NCBI RefSeq assembly: GCF_040412425.1
Contig: NC_089788.1
Coordinates: forward strand, 62,528,720-62,592,719
Source of the DNA: Macrobrachium rosenbergii
Lineage: Eukaryota > Arthropoda > Malacostraca > Decapoda > Palaemonidae
Length of the DNA stretch: 64,000 bases
Reading direction: 5' to 3'
Shown here: positions 49,501 to 61,500 of the stretch, piece by piece
How the letters are laid out: each line of letters starts with the position of its first letter
How positions within the stretch are numbered: the first letter of the stretch is position 1
Notes under the pieces: generated by a model
The model's input: only the letters and a program-made list of their open reading frames with translations
Database searches by the model: none
What the model was told of the DNA's origin: nothing
Made by a program: the position numbers and the translations under genes

Positions 49501-52500
49501 TCCTCGTCGCCTTTTTACTGGTGGAGCAAGGCTGTTGTTACCAGGCATAACCCCTTGTAATTGGTGAAATTGCACAGATGCTCCAGAAGCAAGGGGAGGG
49601 TTTAAAGAATTCACTGCTAGAGATGTGGGCTTCTGCACTGCTGGCTGAGCTTCAAAGTCAAAGAACTTTGTATAAGAAATGTTAGCTTTAGCTCGCCTTC
49701 CTCTCCCTCTTAGAATTGGTTTTTCTGATGATGGAACATCCTCAGTAGGTAATGGCAGAGCTGGTAATTCCTTTGCTACTGGTTTTTGTAATTCTGGCAT
49801 TGTCTCTTTCTCTGTCTTTTGATCCTTTGGCAACTCATCAATTAATATAGCTGGCCTGCTGGTATTACCACACACACTCTCCATATCTCTTTTCTGTTTA
49901 ACTGAAGGGACTTTTTGCTTTCTACCTACATTTTTACCAGCAACATTTCTACCTTTCCTCACTACAGGTTTTCTCACTGGCACCTTTTTAGTCTGTCTTC
50001 TTCTCCCTTGTACCTTTTTTTCTGGTTGATCTGGTGTTGTTGATGTTACTTCTGAACTGCTGTCAGGCTTACACTGCTGAAACAAATCTTCACTGTATGC
50101 TTTTAAAGCTCCTTTAGTGGGTAACTTGAGTACTAATTTTGGAACTCCCGCAGTTTCCTCATTCAAACCATATCGGACATTATCATCTAAACCAATAACA
50201 TGGTCTTCATGAACTGGCTGCTGTAAGTTTGAGAGTTTACTGGAAACTTGCTGATCAGGTGAAGTACAGGTAGGATCTTTGGTACCTGTACCTTGATTAG
50301 GTAATGGAGAAGTATGACAAGGCTCATAACTCGGGGACTGTCTTGGTAATAGATTGTTCTTACAACTGTTAATATCCTGGTCATCCTGAAAGGCTGTGCA
50401 TGATGCTGGGAGTGGTGACAAAACACTGCTTCTGGTGAAATCTTGTGGTGGAGGCACAGATGGAGGAGTAGAGATATGCTTGGGTAAAGAGGAATGAGAT
50501 GGGGTAGCTAACTTTAGTGCGTTGACATCATTTTTTTCAGAGCTGACCTCACCTTTTTCAAGGCTACAAACATTTTTTGCAGGGCTGGCCTCACCTTTTG
50601 CTGTATCAGCCTTGTTTGCCTCCGAAGAATTTTGATCAGCATTAGCATCATCTAATATCACTGACTCAGGTACATCAGAAGTTTTCCCGTTTGCAGATAA
50701 AAGTTCAGCTCTAGGGCTAAAAATCTGCTGGTCACAGCCAATTTTGTTCTCAGCTTCTTCTTCATTTCTTTGGAGAGGAGAACTAACAGAAGCAATCACT
50801 TTCTCAAGATTTTCATTAATTACAGCATTCTGCTCCTTCACAGCACAATCTTGACTGATTTCAGTTACAGTGGCTATCTCATCATCTGAAGAATCACAAG
50901 AACGAGGAGGAGAAAACGGAGGAGGAGAATGTCCTGAAAAACTTGTGGGTTCACTTGCTTGGCTTGATGAGCTACTTCTTCGACCAAATATTCTACTGGT
51001 TTGTATATTGCGGCATGAGTCTGCATCACTATCTTCGTGAAAGAAGGAGAGGCAAGGAGAGACTGATGGAACAGAACCCTCAGACACTTTTGCTAGATCA
51101 CTGGTTCTAGGAAGTTTAATATCTACAATCTCCTTCTGAGGGGGATCCTGAAAAACTTCTAAAAGAGACTGATCCTTTGATCCCCCAACTATACCCTTCA
51201 AAAGGGATATAGTTTCATCAAGCTGGTCCAAGGACGAGGCTTTGTCTTGAACTGCAGCTGTTGCCTCACCGCTTGTATTTTTTTCTGTTTCCAACCTGGC
51301 TTCTTTTTTGGGGGCAAAACTGGTTTCAGATATGGATTCTTCCCCTCCTACTAGCTGGGATGCAATAGTATTAGTTGGTCTACTATTATCAATAACTGGT
51401 GACTCTGACTGACTCTGCAATAAAGCTGTATTCCATGTATGTGTATCAGATTCACATGGGGATTTTGTAGTTCCATCAGGAAATTTTTCTTTACTTACTG
51501 AAGCAACCATTTCTACTGGTGAACTTATAGTATGAGGAGAATTAGTTGTCAGTGCACAAGGAGACCTCTCTGCAGTGGAATTAGCTGTAACTACACAAGG
51601 AGACCTATCTGCAATACATGGAGACTTACAAGGAGACCTATCCGCAATACATGGAGACTTTCTGGTAACTAAAGGAGACTTAGCACAGCTAGCAGGAGAC
51701 CTACTACATTCCATAGGAAGCCTGTCAAATCTACCTTGAAGAATGTCTGGGCTTTTAGATGTAACCTCAGTTTTACTAGATTTTATTACATCTTCATGAA
51801 TCTCTGTTTCATTCATAGCAAAATTGACTTCGTTTTCTGGTACATCTACTTCACCAGACTGATTATCCTCAAATTTGGATGAAATTGTTTTCTTAAATCC
51901 ACGTTCAAAGTGCCGTTCTGTGTCTGGATGCATACTGCATAAATCACTCTGCTGCATATCACACACATTGTCATCAAAGTTTGATTCCTTAAAGACATGA
52001 GATTCCTGTTTCATATTCATCTGGATTTCAACTCTTGTTCGGTTCTGGCAGTCATCAATAGAGTTACTTGTCTCATCAATAATTACTGTGTGAGGAGTAC
52101 TCGTTTCTGTACGCTGATTATCAATAGAGCCTCGTATGTACCGCATGAGAAATTTTCCAAGCTTTCCAACTTGTTCTGGCCGAGTGCCATCTTCTGATAA
52201 CTGAGATCCATGAGGGTACTGATAATCAGTTGTTGGTGGCATATAGCCTGCAGCAGTGTTCCCACTACAAGGAGTAACATTTGCTGTGTTGCAGGGCAAG
52301 TTACTGTTAGCACCATCTATGGTCACTGGTCGACTTGCAACAATTCGACCACTGTCAACAGGCCTATCAAATTCTGAAAGACCATCAATTGAGCGAGTGA
52401 TGTTTGCAGAGCTTGAGTTTTCTGAAGACTGATTCATGTCTATTGAATGAGGTGACTTTTCTTCACTAGCTTTTCCTTGAAACTGTTGTGTCTTTGCTGA

Positions 52501-55500
52501 TACTGCAGTTTCCACCTTCCCTTCACTAAATTGTTTCTGTGATGATATATGATGAAGTGATTTCCCCAATCCTTCTAAAGTTGAGGTCTCTGTTACACAT
52601 GCTTCCTCTGATTCTGATAAAGGAGGAATATTAATCTCAGGTTGTGGAAAATCATAGTCTACTACATTAATTGGGCTATCCTCAGGAGAGTTCTCCTGAC
52701 ATGCTTTGGATTCACTGTCCTTGTTCTGTTCTGAATGGAGATTCTGCACACTTGTAAAAGGTTTTTCTGACTCTGACAAACTCTTTTCATGCTGATATCG
52801 CTGTACTGGTGCACGGGAAGACTTATAAGGCTCCAAAGGAGTATGCTGATTGAAAAGAACCCTTGAAAGACATGAGTCCACAATATATGGTTGTCTTACC
52901 TGCATGTGCATTTGACTGGACATTCCTGGCCACCTATTGTAATCTGGGGGTATCGATTCTAATGGAGGGAATCTGGGTTGTTCGTGGTACTTGAATCCTC
53001 CCCTCCAACGTAACTGACTAACATCCTCTTTGCTTACAGTTTGGGAAGAAACTGTTTCATCCTTAGGTGGAAAATGAGATCGAGATGGTGCACCATACCT
53101 CGCTATATGTTGATGACCTGAATCTAAGGTCATCAAAGGATCTGCAGGACGGAAACCAAAATTCATTGGTTTAAAAATAGAATCTCTTCGTAATCGATCT
53201 TTTGAGTGAGGGTCTGGTGGCCTGTTACCAGGCATACGATAACTCCAATCAGGAGGCTGCTGCATAGGTGTGACACCTGATCCACCTGGTGGTGGTGCCA
53301 TAGCATGAATAACTGTTTTTGATGGAGGTGGAGGTGAACTCACAATACTACTTTTACTTACTGCAGGACTCGGTGTAATTCTCAGGCAAGGAATGCTCTG
53401 AGTTTGAGGCAATGTTCCTGGATAAGGCAAAACTTCAGGATCAGCTGAATCCTCTGGCATTAGAGTAACTGACCTTTTACGTAGTGGACGGCACTGTTCA
53501 TTACCATATGCTCTTCGCTGTGCTACCAAATTTTGCAGGAGATGTCCCTCACTATATGGTTCTGCAACAAACTTCTTGGGATAAGAATCATGTGAAAAGG
53601 GAGGAATTACTTTACTATCACTGCCTTTTTGAATAACTAATGCCAAAGGAGATGTCTGCTGACCCTGAGGTTCTGAGCTAGGAGAAGAAGCAGGAACTTT
53701 AAGAGGTGTACTTGGGGTACTCTCTGATGACCAATCAGTTCTACTCTTTGAACTGTTTGAACTTGGGGATTCAATAATACGGCGCACACAGCCCTGAGGT
53801 GTTCTCAAGGTTCTTATTTCTTGGTCACTGCCAACAGATGGACAACTGGAAAATGGAATCTGCAACTCAACCCCAACAGACCCAAGTGAATCAACTGACC
53901 TTGCATCAGGTTCAACTATTGGACTTGGTCCAGCTGCCCCTATCTGTGACCCCGGAGTGTTTTGTCTTGTCTGAGTAACAGGTGTAATCTGAGGCACAGG
54001 ATTTCCATCTCTAAATACAGGTGCTCCATAATCAAATGAACCAAGCCTAGGAACTAAAGTGGGATGACTAGTATGGCCTGTAGTTGAAGGGTAAACTTCA
54101 AACCGATTAGGCTGTGGGCCAGGAGATGACACTCCTTGGCTACAGCTGTTGTAAGAGAGAGGAACTGGCCCAATTTTGGAAGCAACTTCTAACTTGGATT
54201 CACTGGAGTACGCTCCTGTTACAGGTTCAGCCGAATGAGTTCCCTCTGGTGTTCGATTGCGAGATGAGTGTATCAAATGCTTTTTCAAGTTATTTATCAC
54301 ATGTGTTTTTGGTTGAGATGGTTCAGTTCCATCCAAAGTCACCTGAGGCTGACTAACTTCAGATCCATGCATGGGTAATAAGTAAATAGGTTTATTATTA
54401 GAAACACCTGAATGTGTTGTGGAAACAGGCAAAACTTTACTAGAAGTAACTGATGTGCTGAAGCTTTTTGGAGGAAATTCCTTTACCCCTACAGTCTCTA
54501 ATTTGGAAAGCCTTGAATCTTGCTTTGGTAATTTATCTGAATTATTAAATTCTGCATTTAAAGATGCATGGGCATCACTAAAAATGTTTGGTGATGCAAT
54601 CCGTGTTATCTTTACCAATGGTGTTTCTCTGCCAGCATGACTACTAGATAAAACTGAAGAAAGTGATGTAGGACATGGCAATGTTGATGATTGAGGTGTA
54701 TGACAAGGCAGAACTGGCAACACTGTAAGGCTGGGCACAGCCGATGATACAGACATTGGACTGGGCAATGATGATGTGACAGAGATGGTGGATAACAATG
54801 ATGGTTGGGAAGTAAGACTAAGCACTGCTGAGGACACAGAAGAATGAATGGGCATGGCAGCAGAAGACAAGTTATTGCCACTGGACACTGATGGTGTAAT
54901 GGATGAATGATTCTGTGATGACTGGGAAATAGAGATATGACTGGGTGCCACAGACAAAAGGGGTGTGCGACAAGGTACTGGTGGAGAATGTGATGCATGA
55001 CTTGACAATGATGAAGGAAATGATGTTAGACTGGGACTTCCAGACGACATGGGTAAATTATTTGATACTGACATTGGTACACATGCAGGACTGGTCTTGT
55101 TTGAAGACAAAGGTGCATGCCTCAGCACTTCTGATGCCAAACTTCCATGACCGGGGACAGCCAGAGATAACACGTGACTGGGGACTGTAGACAACATAGG
55201 TTGAGAACCAGATATTGTTGATGACATAGACAAGTGACCAGGCAATGATGATGAAAGGCATACATTACTAGACACCGATGAAGGTAGACTTATATGACTG
55301 GGCACAGTAGAAGGCAAACAAACAGGACAAGGCACTGGCAACGACACAGATGTGGGTACTACAGGAGAAAGAGATGCATGACTCATACCCGTTGATGAAA
55401 TGCATAGACTGCTTGGCATTGCAGATGATACAGACAAATGACTGGGCATTGCTGGCATATGAGACACATGACTGACAACTGATGATGACGGGGATGTGCA

Positions 55501-58500
55501 ACTGGTTACTACTGAAGAAACAGACCCAGGAACAACCATTGGTGATGCCAAAGAGACACGACTGGGAGCCAATGATGAGGTGTAACTGGACTCTACTGCA
55601 GAATGGGAAATACTGGTGAGTAATGATAAAGATGAGGGAGCATGAATGGGAACTACTGATGAAAGGGACACCTGATTTGGAGCTGATGATGACGAAGACA
55701 TGTGACTGGGTACCGTTGACAATAACGGCATCTGACTCTGTCCAGCTGATGACAAAGATACCTGACCAGGTCCTGTTGAGGAAAATGAGGAATAAGACAT
55801 TTGACTGACCACTGCTGAAGAATGTGAGATGTGGCTGGGAGTAACTGTAGATACGTTCAAACTCCTTGTAGCTGCAGCACTTACTAGATGAGAAGCAGAA
55901 GTAACAGAACTAGCTGATGCAGTTGTGATTGGTGCAACATTCAATTTAGCAACAGCAGGTGCAGTTACTGACAAGTCCATCAATCTCTTGGATTCTATGG
56001 ATGAATAACTGGTCGAGCCCATCATTTGTGAAACAGATACTGCAATTTGGTCATGAGACTCAGTAACAGGCAATGAAAAAGGAATATTTGTATGAGGTGT
56101 CATATACTTCACAGGTTCCTTAAAGCTAAGAGGAGTTCTTATTGGAGAAGGCGGTAAAGACATAGTGCCCCTCAATGAAGCAGTGGAGGCTTCATTTCTC
56201 ACAATAAAACTTGGAGATAGCCCTCGGTCAGGATGCAAGAAATTTCTTGTATTTGGCAATGAAATGTGTCTACCTATAAACTGTGTGGATTTTTGAGTTC
56301 CCTGAAATGGTACTGATAATGGCTGACTTGCAACAGATAAAGGACGAGGCAATGGCTGTACGTTTTTTTCACTTGTTGGAGAAATATGGCCAGCAACTTC
56401 AGCAGAAGAAATTCTGCGATATTGTGGACAAGATGCATCTGGGACTGAATGCCCAGTGGAAATGGCAACTGGAGAATCAGTATCAAGGCAAGATGACATG
56501 GAACCAGCAGGTGAAACCTGTGGTAAATTCTGTGATGATAAACTCTGTGTGACGGTTGACACAACAGAGGGCAAGGAACTAGAGGGAGCAGATGTAAACG
56601 TGACTTGAGGAACTACACTTTGTATACTCTCTGTGGATGAGGCTGGAGAAACACTAATCTTTGAGAAAACATAAGAAGATGTAGCTGCTGGCGGAGTCCC
56701 ACATGAACTACAGTTTGGAGTTAGCTGGGGGCTTGCTGTTGATTTTGGAGTCACTGACATTTCTGAAGGGCTACGAATAGTTTTATCTAATGATGGAACA
56801 GCCTGATGTGGAGAGGCTAAGTGGGTACTTGTAGTTAGTGATGATGGAGATTGTGTGACCACGCATTCAGTAATGGCTTTACTCTCTGTATTAAGAGCTT
56901 CAGACATGTTCAAAAATACTGGTAACGCTGCAGTTCCTGGCTGATACACACTTTTATCCATTATTGAGACCTTTGTGACTTCTACAGTCTCCTCAACCAA
57001 TGGGGGCACCATGGGAAGATGGTTACCTGGACTAAGCTTAGACTCTTTGGGATTTTCAGAGCTGTTAGGTACAGCTAAGGGTGACTCACAATATTTGTTC
57101 TGGGCATTATCACTTAAGGTTTCCTGAGCATTTCTCCCTATACCCTCCAAGTTGTTGTTCTTCAAAGACTCTGGAGTACTAGCACTCTGAGAGGAATTGT
57201 TGGACAAAATCATTTCTTCAGGATTACCCACTATGTCAGTGATGTGAGAATTACCCTGCGAGTCTGAAATACCTTCTTGGCTTTTTTGAGGAACATCTGC
57301 CAAAATAACAGCTGGAAGAGATGGCTGTTCTTGGATATCTGGAGTCCCATCTGCAACTTGATCTGCATAATTCTTATTTTGATCTTTGATGAAATGACCA
57401 TCCCCAACAGAAACCTCAGAATTCTTTTCTCCTTGGGTAGGTACGGAGTAGTTATTGCTACCAGCATTGATGACAACATCCTTTCCTTCACTATCAACCT
57501 TCTCCTTTTCTGATAAAGAATTCTTATCTGACTCCTCTTGACACAATGCTTCTAATGTCCTAAGAACAGGTAGCATAGTTGTTTCCTTTGGCAATTCACG
57601 AGGTGTAGAATCATTATCTTCATTGAATACTGTGTCTTTATCTGGTGGTGAATCTGGATTTCCTTCATTATTTTCAGTTGACATACAGGACTCTCTATCT
57701 ACAGAAATTGCATTTTCTTGATTGTTAACATTTTCAGTGTTACTTACTGAAATAACATCAGAGGGTTTCTCAACACCCACTTGAAACGTGGGTAAGCTCA
57801 GCTCATCAACCAAATCTTTAACACAGTCACTGTCAAAACTACCAAGTTGTTGAAAGGCCTGCTGAACAATATCAATCTTTTCTTCGTTTCCTGAGCATGC
57901 TCTATTCACACTGTTTTCTGCAGTCTCCTCAGGCAAACCACTGACACAACTGAACAGGTTACTTTGGTGAGTGGAAGCTTGCTCAATACTTAAAACACTA
58001 CCAGAGCCACTACTGTCCAAGGGAGTTATAATCTCTGTGAATGGAAGACCTTGGATATTTGCAACAGCAGTAGTATTCGCAACAGGGATACTTGAGCTCA
58101 ATGTTACAGGGAGCTGAAAATTAGACCCAATTAATGAAGCCTCAGTCTGATTCAAGTTGACAGAAGATGCATTCATTGTATCTATTGACCCTACAGATAC
58201 AGCACTAGATGTCTGATTAGCCTGAGTTTCAGTACCTGAAACCATGGGTGTTATGACAAATGGCATAGATGATACATCTTGAGGCATTATCTGAAGAGGC
58301 ATCAAAATCATAGGAGGAGCATACAAGGTGGGAATGGCATCTACACTACCATCAGGTTGTGAGAGAATGACAGGTACAGACTTCTGTTCCTCACCACTTG
58401 GGACTGTGCCTGGAGACTCTCCTCTGTTTTTTGAAGCTGCAGGAGCACTCAGCTGTGCTTGCAGTAAAGGCATAGTGGTTGAAAACACTGGCTCAGAAAC

Positions 58501-61500
58501 AGTCGTTACAAGATTACTGGAGAGAGATGGTGAGCTATTAACATTATTGCTGCTTTTTGATGTCAGAGTTCCTTTTAATATACTTGGAGAAGAAGTTACA
58601 ACAGGTGTTATGTTAGGTCCTTGACCTGACATGCTAACAACAGTCTCCACTCCAGAGAGGAACGTACTTAATGTACTAGCTGTACTTCCACTTTGAACCA
58701 CCGATACTGGTGAAGAAGACGAGTAAGAAACGACTGAGACTTGAGCAGGGTCTGAAGTACATATCCCTAATGAGGATGATGTAGGAATATTTGACCATAA
58801 TATGGGTGATGTAACTTGAGCACCAGGGGTGTTTACATTTGATGCAAGAGTCACAGGTTGGGGAAAATCATTTCCAGGAAGTACCTGCTCACCCGACAGA
58901 CCAACCACATTCACTGTATCCACCTGAGATGGAAGACTGATTGAAACTGTCATTGTCTGTGCTGGAAGTGTGGTTGTGGTATGCGTTGTGACAGAAACTA
59001 GAATATTTCCATCTACAACAGAATCTCCTGATCCAACCTCTAGTGACTGTGTACCTGCATTTTTCCCTGATTTTTTCTGACTGGTAGAAGAGGACACTGG
59101 GCTCAGAAGGAATGAATGTGCCGGGGAACCTACTGGTTTCTTGTCAAATGATGATGAAAAGGAGGATGTGGAGGATAAAATTTCCAAGCTGCTACTACTG
59201 CATGGAGTACAAGCTGAGGAAGCTGGAATGTTCAAGTCTGTCTTATCTTGAGGTTCTGTACCACTTACAGGTGAAGAAATTACATCATGTTGTGAAGTGA
59301 CTGAAGGAACATCAAAAATTGAAGTTGAAGTATTGTATTCATCTACTGACTTTGGTTCTAATGAGCAATTTTGGCCACCACTACCAGCATTAGCTGTTGT
59401 TGCAAAAGATGAAGCCTCCCCCAGTGAGACTGATCTTTGGGAATCACTTACAACAGACTCAGTATTAACTGCCTGTAGCTCTGTGACTGGCTGTTGAGGT
59501 GATATTTGAGAAATGTGTAAAGGTGTTTTTGCCACTGGACTTAAAACAGAACTTTGCACAGTTGGTAAAACAGGCAGTGGACTATACTGATTATCTTGGC
59601 TTTTCTGACTACAAGGGCTTGCAGACAAGGATGAACTAGGAGATGCACCTGAGTTCTGGAGAGACTGATCTTGACCAGCTTTTGCAAGTGGCGTTAAAGG
59701 GGCACTTAAAGGAGTTATGGGAGCAGAAATGGATGGCATGGAAAGGGACAAGGTAGACTGGGAGGAAACAACACTGTTTTCAACAGGCGTTCCCAGAGTC
59801 TGTTGACTCAGTGCAGTTGAATGAGAAGGTTGCTGAGGTGATGGTAAACTATCAATAGGAGTCAATGGTGTAATAGGTTCCTGAAGAGGTGTCATAGCTA
59901 TTACCTGGCTTGAAGAAACAAGTAAATGGGGTTCCTGTGAAGATGGTGTCCCAGACATTTGATCATCCTGCAAGGAGTCACTAACATTCTGTGTGGTAGC
60001 TTTTGGTGGTTGTGATACTTCTGCAGTAACCTGAGAAGGGGGAAATGTTGGCTGATTGTCAAATATTGTCTGTGGCGTATGCACTGGAGTCTGAGGACCA
60101 TAAGCATTAGGGGTGAATGGCATATATAATGGTGACTGACGAGGAAGAGATGACTGATGAGAATATGATGGTGTATGAGGTAAAGGACTTATTAATGGAC
60201 CAGGGGAGGGTAGGTGAGGTAGGGGGCTGGGCATGCTAACATCATTTTCACACCCATAATGAGTTGGTGTGTGTGGCATTGGACTAACAAGGGGTCCTAC
60301 TGAAGGATAAACAGGCATTGATGGATGCCTAAAATTATCATCATCAATATACGTAGGTGAAGGAGGAATAGGGCTTTTTGCTTGATCCAAGGCAGAAGGT
60401 TTTGTCACAATATCAGGATTTAAATTAGGTTGAGTGTGAGACTCTATAACATGAGCTGGCGTAGCTGGCATAGGGCTCATTAAAGGTTGCACAGAAAGAT
60501 GATGTGCTGCTTCTTGGAAGTTAACAAACTGACTAGGAGTACTACTGGCTGGCAAACATTCATCTCCTTCACTTCCTCTACGAGGTGTATCTGGCATTGG
60601 GCTAAGCAAGGAATTGGTCATTGAAAAACTCTCAGGAATACTATGAGTTGGAGTATTAGCAACTGGACTGATCATGGGTCCCATTAATGAAGGGAGCACT
60701 GGCATGGGACTAACACTAATTGGTGATGTAACACGAGCAGGAGTCGGAGGGATAGGACTCATCATTGGGCCAGGAGCGGTGGGTAATGTGAATGCATGAG
60801 ACTGCGATGGTGTAATGGAACCAGAAAGGCTCACTGAATGCTGGGGGCTGGCAGGGTGCAAGCGTAGGGAATTATCTTCAGAAGGCTGATGGCTGGGAGT
60901 CTGAGCTATAGGGCTCATCATAGGCTGTAATTTCTCCATTGTAGGAATGCCAGTGACATCAAGGCTTGAGACAGGTCCACTGTCATCTCTATGGGGTGCT
61001 GGTGTACATGGCATTGGGCTCATTAAGGGAAAAGATGCATTGATCAGAGAGTTTATATCCTCATTTTCTTCTATAGATGTTCTATTCTTAAAACAATCCT
61101 TTTCACCAGTCTCTTCACTAAAATTTCCAGAATGAATTGGTTTTGGTTTTGAAGGTTTTTTGACAATTTCTGAGCCCATTCCCACTTCAGTTTTGGCTTT
61201 ACAGAAACTTGAAGCAAGTGAAGGAATGGATTTCAGCATCTTCTCTTTTGACTGAGTGTAGCTTTGATTCTTCTGAAATTGTGTCAGTCTACTTTGATGA
61301 GATCGATCATGCATATGAGCTGCAACGTCAGTGTCCAGGCCATCACCTGAACGAGAATAGGAAGAACCATCACTATTGGGCCATTTTCTGCCCCTTGGTG
61401 GTGATAAAGACTTCTCTTCCTTTCTTTGTCCCTTTTTGGCAGACTGATGGCCACTATTTCTGTGAGGAGAAAAAGAACTTGAAGATTTTACAGTACCAGC

